From NCBI GenBank assembly GCA_947451385.1, contig CANFYZ010000013.1:1-52692 (forward strand): a stretch of DNA of 52,692 nt, written 5' to 3'. A program made the position numbers and the translations under genes. Below are positions 46,361 to 52,692 of the stretch, in pieces; positions within the stretch are counted from its first letter, which is position 1, and each line of letters begins with the position of its first letter. The DNA is from Comamonadaceae bacterium. GTDB taxonomy: Bacteria; Pseudomonadota; Gammaproteobacteria; Burkholderiales; Burkholderiaceae_C. The notes beneath the pieces were generated by a model. The model saw nothing but the letters and a program-made list of their open reading frames with translations. It was not told the DNA's origin and did not search any database.

Positions 46361-47131
46361 TCAAGGGCCGATGGCAAATACCGCTGGGGTGCTGTTGTTC
46401 GGCCCAAGGGCTTGTTTTTTCCACTGACTCACTGTGGCGCTGTGCGATGCGGCGCTGGCCAGCGTCAAGCCACTGCTGATCGCCAGTCGCGTGTTTGGCT
46501 GCAGTGTTTGCAGCAAAGCCTGCACCAGTGCCGCGTTGCGGTAAGGCGTTTCAATGAACATCTGGGTCTGGCCGGTGCGGGCCGCCAGGCTTTCCAGTTC
46601 CTTCAGTCGTTTGCTGCGTTCGGCGCTGTCTTGCGGCAAATAGCCGACAAAAGCAAAGTTTTGCCCATTCAAGCCGCTGGCCGCCAGCGCCAGCAACAAA
46701 GACACCGGACCGGTCAACGGCACCACCACCACGCCCAGGCTGTGCGCCGCGCGCACCACCGAGCTACCCGGATCGGCCACGGCGGGCATGCCCGCCTCGC
46801 TCACCAGCCCCACATCGTGGCCCTGCAGCGCGCAGGCCAACAAGGGTTTGGCATCAAAGTCGCTTCGGTGGTCGCCTTTTTTGTGCACCTGTCTGGGCAA
46901 TTCTGTGATCTGCTGGCTTTGAATGGGGGTGTGCAGCGAGACCAGCGAGTCCACCCGCTTCAGGTAGGCGCGCGTGGACTTGGCATTCTCACAAATCCAA
47001 TGGCTCAGTTGGGCCGCCACCCGCAAAGTGCCCATGGGCATGACATCGTCCAGCGCGGCCAGGCTGTCGCAGCCAAAGTCCAGCGGCGCGGGCACCAGAA
47101 ACAGGCGTCCTTGTGGGCTGGGTGCGTTCAT
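46361..47131 (-). CDS. Tetrapyrrole-methylase-family SAM methyltransferase (RsmI-like)
   Basis: A 256-residue methyltransferase. The signature GLVSEAGMPAVADPGSSVV with VVVVPLTGPVSLLLALAASG matches RsmI, the 16S rRNA C1402 2'-O-methyltransferase. The N-terminus is divergent from canonical RsmI, lacking the GTLYLVATPIGNLxD start (here RLFLVPAPLDFGCDSLAALD), so it is probably a paralogue with a different role. It overlaps maf by four bases and converges with the S49 gene. Confidence 0.86.
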   Translation of the reverse strand: MNAPSPQGRLFLVPAPLDFGCDSLAALDDVMPMGTLRVAAQLSHWICENAKSTRAYLKRVDSLVSLHTPIQSQQITELPRQVHKKGDHRSDFDAKPLLACALQGHDVGLVSEAGMPAVADPGSSVVRAAHSLGVVVVPLTGPVSLLLALAASGLNGQNFAFVGYLPQDSAERSKRLKELESLAARTGQTQMFIETPYRNAALVQALLQTLQPNTRLAISSGLTLASAASHSATVSQWKKQALGPNNSTPAVFAIGP

Positions 47132-47742
47132 AGAATGGACACGCCCGCGGCGCGGATCATGTGGCAGGTGCGGATCAGGGGCAGGCCAACCAAGGCGCTG
47201 GGGTCGTCGTTGTCGATGGATTCGAGCAGCGCGATGCCCAGGCCCTCGCTTTTGGCGCTGCCGGCACAGTCATAGGGCTCTTCGGCGCGCAGATAGGACT
47301 CGATTTCGGCATCGCTCAAGTCGCGGAACTTCACCTTCACGGCCGCCAACTGGGTGTCGGCAAAGCCGCTGGCCAGGCAGACCACGGACACCGCGGTTTG
47401 AAAAATCACCACCCGCCCGCGCATGCGCTGCAACTGCGCCACCGCTTTGGCGTGTTCGCCGGGTTTGCCCAAGGGTTCGCCGTCCAGGTCGGCCACTTGG
47501 TCGGAACCGATCACCACCGCTTGGGGGTGCGCAGCCGCCACCGCTTGGGCTTTGGCCCGCGCCAGCCGCCAGGCCAGATCGCGCGGGGATTCGCCTGCAT
47601 GCGGCGTTTCGTCCACCTCGGGGGCGGCGACGCTGAAGGGAATGCGCAAGCGCTCCAGCAACTCGCGCCGATAACGTGAAGTGGAGCCCAGAATCAGTGG
47701 GCGTCCAGCAGGCAAAGGATTCAAAGGCAAGGTGTGTGACAT
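47128..47742 (-). CDS. maf: Maf-family nucleoside triphosphate pyrophosphatase
   Basis: A 204-residue house-cleaning pyrophosphatase that hydrolyses modified or non-canonical NTPs. The N-terminal RPLILGSTSRYRRELLERL and the SDQVADLDGEPLGKPG segment are the Maf signature. The YceF-type (m7GTP) subclass fits best by the ILGSTSRYR start, an inference. It overlaps the methyltransferase by four bases and diverges from yceD; only 25 bases separate their starts. Confidence 0.92.
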   Translation of the reverse strand: MSHTLPLNPLPAGRPLILGSTSRYRRELLERLRIPFSVAAPEVDETPHAGESPRDLAWRLARAKAQAVAAAHPQAVVIGSDQVADLDGEPLGKPGEHAKAVAQLQRMRGRVVIFQTAVSVVCLASGFADTQLAAVKVKFRDLSDAEIESYLRAEEPYDCAGSAKSEGLGIALLESIDNDDPSALVGLPLIRTCHMIRAAGVSIL

Positions 47743-47767
47743 GCCGCAATTCTCTTACACTGCGCGC

Positions 47768-48328
47768 ATGGAATCTCAAATTGCCCCCTCTTGGCCGCCT
47801 GAACGACTGGATGTTCGGGCCTTTGCCCGTGCGTCTGCGCAGCTGCAGGGCGAGGCGCCTTTGGCGGACTGGGAGCGGCTGGTCGAGGAATCGCAAGCTG
47901 GTCTGCAACCGCCGGCTGTTCGCTGGAGCGCCCAAGGCGAGACCCGGGCGCAAACCGGCGGTCCGGACCAGGTGTGGCTGCATTTGCAAGTGAGCGCCGC
48001 TTTGCCCCAGGTTTGTCAGCGGTGCCTGAGCCCCGCGCTGATCCCGGTTGAGGTGGACAGCAGTTTCCGCTTTGTGCCCGACGAGGCCACCGCCATGGCG
48101 CTGGACGACGAGGCCCAAGAAGACTTGCTGGTGCTCAGCCGTGACTTCAATTTGTTGGAATTGGTCGAAGACGAGCTGATTTTGGCCATGCCCTTGGTGC
48201 CTTTGCACGACACCTGCCCTGCGCCCTTGCCCATGTCGGCCGCCGACCCCCAATTTGAGACCGCCACCGAGCAGCGCCCCCACCCCTTTGCCGCCTTGGC
48301 GGGATGGAAAGTGCCGAAGTCGTCATAA
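47768..48328 (+). CDS. yceD: YceD/DUF177-family protein
   Basis: A 186-residue member of the DUF177 family, linked to 23S rRNA accumulation in plants and some bacteria. The N-terminal part is PPERLDVRAFARASAQLQGE; a single Cys region VCQRCLSPALIPVEVD, an acidic stretch and the C-terminal PCPLHDTC-like segment (LVPLHDTCPAPLPM) follow. The ATG at 47768 has no Shine-Dalgarno sequence, while one at 47741 has AAGG eight bases upstream and would overlap the maf start (CATG). It is typically the gene before rpmF, as here. Confidence 0.88.
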   Translation: MESQIAPSWPPERLDVRAFARASAQLQGEAPLADWERLVEESQAGLQPPAVRWSAQGETRAQTGGPDQVWLHLQVSAALPQVCQRCLSPALIPVEVDSSFRFVPDEATAMALDDEAQEDLLVLSRDFNLLELVEDELILAMPLVPLHDTCPAPLPMSAADPQFETATEQRPHPFAALAGWKVPKSS

Positions 48329-48348
48329 GTCCAGAGTTGCGCTATAAT
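48320..48348 (+). promoter_or_regulatory. Promoter for rpmF and the fatty-acid operon
   Basis: TCGTCA (48320-48325) and a perfect TATAAT (48343-48348) are separated by 17 bases. The expected start near 48355 gives a leader of about 90 bases before rpmF. The -35 box overlaps the end of yceD. Position before rpmF-plsX-fabH matches the known arrangement of this operon. Confidence 0.75.
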
Positions 48349-48445
48349 CGATGGCTTCGCTCGGCACGGCCGGGTGTTTTATCCTCTAACCTGACGCTGC
48401 GTCCTTCTTTGTAAGCGCGGCATCCAACGCATTCAAGGAGCCACC

Positions 48446-48628
48446 ATGGCCGTTCAGCAAAACAAAAAGTCCCCGTCCAAGCGCGGCATGCACCGTTCAC
48501 ACAACGCATTGAATGTGCCTGGCATCGCGGTCGAGCCGACCACCGGCGAAACCCATCTGCGTCACCACATCAGCCCCAACGGTTTTTACCGTGGCCGCCA
48601 GGTGCTGAAAAACAAATCTGAAGCCTGA
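48446..48628 (+). CDS. rpmF: 50S ribosomal protein L32
   Basis: A 60-residue basic ribosomal protein beginning [20 protein letters not shown], with [17 protein letters not shown]. It belongs to the zinc-free or reduced-cysteine form: no CxxC pairs are present. AAGGAG precedes the ATG. It is followed by a terminator-like hairpin before plsX. Confidence 0.98.
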   Translation: MAVQQNKKSPSKRGMHRSHNALNVPGIAVEPTTGETHLRHHISPNGFYRGRQVLKNKSEA

Positions 48629-48649
48629 TCGATCCCCCCAGACTTCATG

Positions 48650-48689
48650 GGCCCGACGCTACTGCCCCTGTAGCTCGGGCCTTTATTTT
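48650..48689 (+). terminator. Terminator-like attenuator between rpmF and plsX
   Basis: GGCCCGA-c-GCTAC pairs with GTAGC-TCGGGCC, a 12-bp stem with one bulged base and a seven-base loop (stem 48650-48681). TTTATTTT follows (48682-48689). It has the form of an intrinsic terminator within the operon, so it likely lowers plsX-fab transcription relative to rpmF rather than ending it. Confidence 0.75.
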
Positions 48690-48704
48690 GGATGTTGAAT
48701 TTTT

Positions 48705-49769
48705 ATGCCCCATCCTGATGTGATCACCTTGGCCGTCGATTGCATGGGTGGCGACCATGGTCCCCGCGTGACCTTGGCGGCATGCCGCCGCTTTTTGCAC
48801 CAACACCCTCAGGCGCGGTTATTGTTGGTGGGCTTGCCCGAGGCGCTGTCGGGTTGGCAAGATTCCCGTGGCCAGGTGGTACCCGCCAGCGAAGTGGTGG
48901 GGATGGACGACCCGATCGAGGTCGCCTTGCGGCGCAAAAAAGACTCCTCCATGCGCTTGGCCATTGAACAGGTCAAGCAGGGCGCGGCCCAAGCGGCGGT
49001 GTCGGCCGGCAACACTGGGGCCTTGATGGCGATCGCGCGCTATGTGCTCAAAACCATGGACGGCATTGACCGCCCCGCCATTGCCGGGCAAATGCCCAAT
49101 TTCAAAGGGGGCGGCACGACCATGCTTGACTTGGGGGCCAACGTGGACTGCTCCCCCGAGCATTTGCTGCAATTTGCGGTGATGGGGTCGGCCTTGGTGT
49201 CGGTGCTGCAAGAGAACGAAAATCCCACCGTGGGTTTGCTGAACGTCGGTGAAGAGGTCATTAAAGGCAACGATACCATCAAGAAAACCGGTGAATTGTT
49301 GCGATCTGCCAGTTTGACGGGTGACCTGAATTTCTACGGCAACGTCGAAGGCAATGACATTTTCAAGGGCACTGTCGACATTGTGGTGTGCGATGGTTTT
49401 GTGGGCAATGTGGCGCTCAAGGCCAGCGAAGGCTTGGCGACGATGATTGGCAGTTTCTTGTCTGCCGAGTTTTCGCGCAGCATTTTCACTAAACTAGCTG
49501 CCTTTTTCGCTTATCCGGTTCTATCTGCTTTTAAATCGCGCGTCGACCATCGTCGTTACAACGGCGCAGCCTTGCTGGGTTTACGCGGTCTGGTGTTCAA
49601 GAGCCACGGCTCAGCCGACGAGTTGGCTTTCGAAACCGCCCTGAACCGGGCGTATGATGCGGCAAGTCACCAATTGCTTGATCGCGTGCAGGCCCGCATT
49701 GCCCATGCAGCCCCCTTGTTGGCGGGTTTGCAGGGTGAAAAGGCCACGCCCACGGTCCCTCACGAATGA
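48705..49769 (+). CDS. plsX: Phosphate acyltransferase PlsX
   Basis: Makes acyl-phosphate from acyl-ACP for phospholipid synthesis. The 354-residue protein has [20 protein letters not shown], the [12 protein letters not shown] segment, and [19 protein letters not shown]. The Shine-Dalgarno sequence is weak (GGA, 12 bases before the ATG). It overlaps fabH by four bases and lies behind the rpmF hairpin. Confidence 0.97.
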   Translation: MPHPDVITLAVDCMGGDHGPRVTLAACRRFLHQHPQARLLLVGLPEALSGWQDSRGQVVPASEVVGMDDPIEVALRRKKDSSMRLAIEQVKQGAAQAAVSAGNTGALMAIARYVLKTMDGIDRPAIAGQMPNFKGGGTTMLDLGANVDCSPEHLLQFAVMGSALVSVLQENENPTVGLLNVGEEVIKGNDTIKKTGELLRSASLTGDLNFYGNVEGNDIFKGTVDIVVCDGFVGNVALKASEGLATMIGSFLSAEFSRSIFTKLAAFFAYPVLSAFKSRVDHRRYNGAALLGLRGLVFKSHGSADELAFETALNRAYDAASHQLLDRVQARIAHAAPLLAGLQGEKATPTVPHE

Positions 49770-50743
49770 GTCGCTATTCCCGCATCACTGGTACCGGCAG
49801 CTACCTGCCTCCACGCCGCCTGACCAACGCCGACTTGGTGGCCGAATTGGCCACGCAAGGCGTTGAGTCCTCAGACGATTGGATTGTCGAGCGCACCGGC
49901 ATTCGCGCCCGTCACTTTGTCGATGCCGGCATGTTCAGCAGCGATTTGGGTGTCCAGGCGGCCCAGCAAGCCATGCAGGCGGCGGGCGTGAAGCCCGAAG
50001 AAATTGATTTGATCATCGTCGCCACGTCGACGCCCGACATGGTTTTTCCATCTACCGCGGCGCTGATCCAACACAAATTGGGCATGGCCGGATGCCCTGT
50101 GTTCGATGTGCAGGCAGTGTGTACCGGCTTTATTTACGCCCTGACCGTGGCGCATTCATTGATTCAAACCGGCACCGCCAACAAAGCGTTGGTTATCGGT
50201 GCCGAGGTGTTCAGCCGCATTCTCGATTTCAAAGACCGCACCACCTGTGTGTTGTTTGGCGACGGGGCTGGCGCGGTGGTGCTGGAAGCCTCGGAAACCC
50301 CTGGCATTTTGGCGACCGACATCCATGCCGATGGCAAGCATTCCGGCATCTTGTGCGTCCCCGGCCACGTGTCCGGCGGTGCCATTTTGGGCGACCCGGT
50401 CCTGAAAATGGACGGGCAGGCCGTATTCAAACTGGCGGTAGGTGTGTTGGAAGAAACCGCCCGGGCCAGTCTGGCCAAGGCCCAGCTGAACGAAGCGGAC
50501 ATCGACTGGCTGATTCCGCACCAGGCCAATATCCGCATCATGCAAAGCACCGCGCGCAAGTTGAAAATGCCGATGGACAAAGTCATCGTCACGGTCGATC
50601 AGCACGGCAATACCTCGGCAGCCTCGATTCCCTTGGCGCTGGATCACGCGGTGCGCAGCGGCAAAATCCATAAAGGTCAGACGCTGATGCTCGAAGGGGT
50701 GGGGGGCGGTTTCACTTGGGGCTCGGTCCTGCTCAAACTCTGA
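49766..50743 (+). CDS. fabH: Beta-ketoacyl-ACP synthase III
   Basis: Starts fatty-acid chains by condensing acetyl-CoA with malonyl-ACP. The 325-residue thiolase-fold enzyme has the catalytic triad Cys119 ([15 protein letters not shown]), His252 ([10 protein letters not shown]) and Asn282 ([11 protein letters not shown]), with the [15 protein letters not shown] end. Starts within the plsX stop (ATGA overlap). fabD follows after 76 bases. Confidence 0.97.
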   Translation: MSRYSRITGTGSYLPPRRLTNADLVAELATQGVESSDDWIVERTGIRARHFVDAGMFSSDLGVQAAQQAMQAAGVKPEEIDLIIVATSTPDMVFPSTAALIQHKLGMAGCPVFDVQAVCTGFIYALTVAHSLIQTGTANKALVIGAEVFSRILDFKDRTTCVLFGDGAGAVVLEASETPGILATDIHADGKHSGILCVPGHVSGGAILGDPVLKMDGQAVFKLAVGVLEETARASLAKAQLNEADIDWLIPHQANIRIMQSTARKLKMPMDKVIVTVDQHGNTSAASIPLALDHAVRSGKIHKGQTLMLEGVGGGFTWGSVLLKL

Positions 50744-50819
50744 GCGACCTTGTGCCCGCAGGGCGGCCCATCTTCCCCCGGGTCAGAGCGCGCAGATTTT
50801 CTTTTTCATGCACAACACC

Positions 50820-51770
50820 ATGACGACATTCGCATTTGTATTCCCAGGTCAGGGCTCGCAATCGGTAGGCATGCTCGATGCCTGGGGTGCGCATCCCGCC
50901 GTGCAAGCCACTTTGCAAGAAGCCTCCGACGGGCTGGGCGAAGACGTGGCGAAACTCATCCATGAGGGTCCCAAAGAAGCCTTGGCGCTGACCACCAATA
51001 CCCAGCCGGTGATGCTGGTGGCGGCGGTGGCGGCTTACCGGGCCTGGCTGGCCGAAGGCGGTGCCGCCCCTGCGGTGGTGGCCGGCCACTCCTTGGGCGA
51101 GTATTCGGCCTTGGTGGCTTCGGGTGTGTTGACTTTGGCGCAGGCTGCGCCCTTGGTGCGTTATCGCGCGGCGGCCATGCAAGAGGCCGTGCCAGTGGGC
51201 GTGGGCGCCATGGCGGCGATTTTGGGCATGCCTTCGGCGCAAGTGATCGCAGGCTGCCTAGAGGCTCAGGCCAGTTTCCCCGCAGGCAGTTTGGAGGTGG
51301 TCGAAGCCGTGAACTTCAACGACGCTGCGCAAACCGTGATCGCGGGCAGCAAAGCGGCGGTGGACAAGGCCTGCGAGGTGTTGAAGGCCAATGGTGCCAA
51401 ACGTGCTTTGCCTTTGGCGGTGTCGGCCCCTTTCCATTCGAGTTTGATGAAACCCGCCGCCGAGAAGTTGGCGCTGAAATTGGCCGACACCGTGTTCGCG
51501 GCGCCACAAATTCCGGTGGTGAACAACATCGATGTCGCGGTGGAGGTGGACGCGCAACGCATCCGCGATGCCCTGTTCCGTCAGGCCTTTGGCCCGGTGC
51601 GCTGGGTGGAGTGTGTGCAGGCCATCAAAGCCCGTGGCATCAGCACCCTGGTCGAATGTGGTCCAGGGAAGGTGTTGGCGGGTATGACGAAGCGAATCGA
51701 CCCGGACCTGACCGGGCTGGCCTTGTTTGATCCAGCTTCTTTGAATGAAGTGAAAGGGCTTTTGGCATGA
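50820..51770 (+). CDS. fabD: Malonyl-CoA:ACP transacylase
   Basis: Moves malonyl from CoA to ACP to feed chain elongation. The 316-residue protein has TFAFVFPGQGSQSVGM at the start, the active-site Ser91 in GHSLGEYSALV, and the His of LAVSAPFHSSLM. The ATG at 50820 matches the family start; one at 50808 adds four residues. Neither has a clear ribosome site. fabG overlaps its stop by four bases. Confidence 0.96.
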   Translation: MTTFAFVFPGQGSQSVGMLDAWGAHPAVQATLQEASDGLGEDVAKLIHEGPKEALALTTNTQPVMLVAAVAAYRAWLAEGGAAPAVVAGHSLGEYSALVASGVLTLAQAAPLVRYRAAAMQEAVPVGVGAMAAILGMPSAQVIAGCLEAQASFPAGSLEVVEAVNFNDAAQTVIAGSKAAVDKACEVLKANGAKRALPLAVSAPFHSSLMKPAAEKLALKLADTVFAAPQIPVVNNIDVAVEVDAQRIRDALFRQAFGPVRWVECVQAIKARGISTLVECGPGKVLAGMTKRIDPDLTGLALFDPASLNEVKGLLA

Positions 51771-52516
51771 GCGAGATTCAGTTTGCAGGCCAAGTGGCCT
51801 TGGTGACAGGCGCTTCGCGCGGCATTGGTGCCGCCATCGCCTTGCAGTTGGCGCAGCAGGGCTTGAAAGTCATCGGCACCGCCACCAGCGACGATGGGGC
51901 GCAGCGCATTGCCGCCGCGTTGTCGGCTTACCCCGGCTGCCAGGGGGCTAATTTGAATGTCAACGATGCCGCCGCCGCCGAGGCGCTGGTCGACAGCATC
52001 GTGAAAACACAGGGCGCGCTGCACGTGCTGGTGAACAACGCCGGCATCACCCGCGACACCCTGGCCATGCGCATGAAGGACGACGACTGGGATGCCGTGC
52101 TCGACACCAACCTCAAAGCCGTGTTTCGCATGAGCCGTAGCGTGATCCGCCCGATGATGAAGCAGCGCTATGGCCGCATCATCAACATCACCAGCGTGGT
52201 GGGGGCCTCCGGCAATCCGGGGCAGGCCAATTACGCGGCCGCCAAGGCCGGTGTGGCGGGCATGACCCGCGCCTTGGCCCGTGAATTGGGCAGCCGCAAC
52301 ATCACCGTCAACTGCGTGGCCCCCGGTTTCATTGCCACCGACATGACGGCGGCGCTGCCCGAAGAGCAACACAAAGCACTGATGAACCAGATTCCGCTTG
52401 GGCATTTGGGCCAGCCGTCAGACATTGCGCACGCGGTCAGCTACCTGGCCAGCCCCCTGGCCGGCTACGTTACCGGGCAGGAATTGCATGTCAACGGCGG
52501 CATGTTCATGGCCTGA
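51767..52516 (+). CDS. fabG: 3-oxoacyl-ACP reductase
   Basis: NADPH-dependent ketoreductase of the fatty-acid cycle. The 249-residue SDR has VTGASRGIGAAIA, NNAGITRDTL, NITSVVG, and the catalytic YAAAKAGVAGM. The C-terminus VTGQELHVNGGMFMA matches canonical FabG. Begins in the fabD stop (ATGA). acpP starts 93 bases later, a typical gap that often carries its own promoter. Confidence 0.97.
   Translation: MSEIQFAGQVALVTGASRGIGAAIALQLAQQGLKVIGTATSDDGAQRIAAALSAYPGCQGANLNVNDAAAAEALVDSIVKTQGALHVLVNNAGITRDTLAMRMKDDDWDAVLDTNLKAVFRMSRSVIRPMMKQRYGRIINITSVVGASGNPGQANYAAAKAGVAGMTRALARELGSRNITVNCVAPGFIATDMTAALPEEQHKALMNQIPLGHLGQPSDIAHAVSYLASPLAGYVTGQELHVNGGMFMA

Positions 52517-52692
<176 letters not shown>

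Overview
The window is about 52.7 kb of GC-rich, densely coding chromosome from a Burkholderiales betaproteobacterium, most likely a member of the Comamonadaceae. This placement is inferred from the gene order yceD-rpmF-plsX-fabH-fabD-fabG-acpP, the hemC-hemD-hemX-hemY cluster, a long betaproteobacterial-type RNase E, and four stand-alone 'Bug' (TctC-type) periplasmic receptors. No tRNA, rRNA, CRISPR array, transposase, integrase or phage gene was seen. Only one non-coding stretch exceeds 300 bases: the rne/rluC gap at 42709-43274.

Region 1 (1-12.0 kb) opens with the 5' three quarters of valS, whose coding sequence carries an in-frame palindromic insertion. It continues with a monooxygenase/VOC/DUF2783 operon and its candidate operator, a rubrerythrin-like protein, and an Old-Yellow-Enzyme reductase with a Bug receptor. 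A TruC-like pseudouridine synthase and yaaA follow; their start codons overlap head to head. Then come queF, a second Bug receptor and a dienoyl-CoA-isomerase-like crotonase. Region 2 (12.1-18.1 kb) holds a BrnT/BrnA toxin-antitoxin pair, dinB, an FMN-dependent alpha-hydroxy-acid dehydrogenase, an acyl-CoA synthetase, and a YebC-family regulator translationally coupled to a hemerythrin.

Region 3 (18.4-29.8 kb) is the main accessory block. It is an eight-gene minus-strand catabolic operon containing two acyl-CoA dehydrogenases, a Bug receptor, a dienoyl-CoA-reductase-like SDR, a CaiB/BaiF CoA-transferase, an atypical crotonase lacking both hydratase glutamates, a D-aminoacylase-type amidohydrolase and another Bug receptor. 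A second CoA-transferase faces it at one end and a maleylacetate-reductase-like dehydrogenase diverges from it at the other. The gene set suggests uptake of an organic acid or amide, CoA activation and beta-oxidation-like degradation. The substrate cannot be read from the sequence.

Region 4 (29.8-52.7 kb) is mostly housekeeping: argH, a beta-lactamase-fold serine hydrolase, ppc, the hemCDXY cluster and rne, which meets hemY at a shared terminator. An rluC-HAD phosphatase-Rieske-S49 peptidase operon follows, then an RsmI-like methyltransferase with maf, and finally the yceD/rpmF/fatty-acid operon. That operon has a readable promoter before rpmF and a terminator-like hairpin between rpmF and plsX. 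The window ends inside acpP.

The points most worth a second look are the palindromic insert in valS, the catabolic operon with its odd crotonase, the candidate rne leader with a perfect 25-bp palindrome, the rpmF-plsX attenuator, and the compact overlapping-start and possibly leaderless arrangements.
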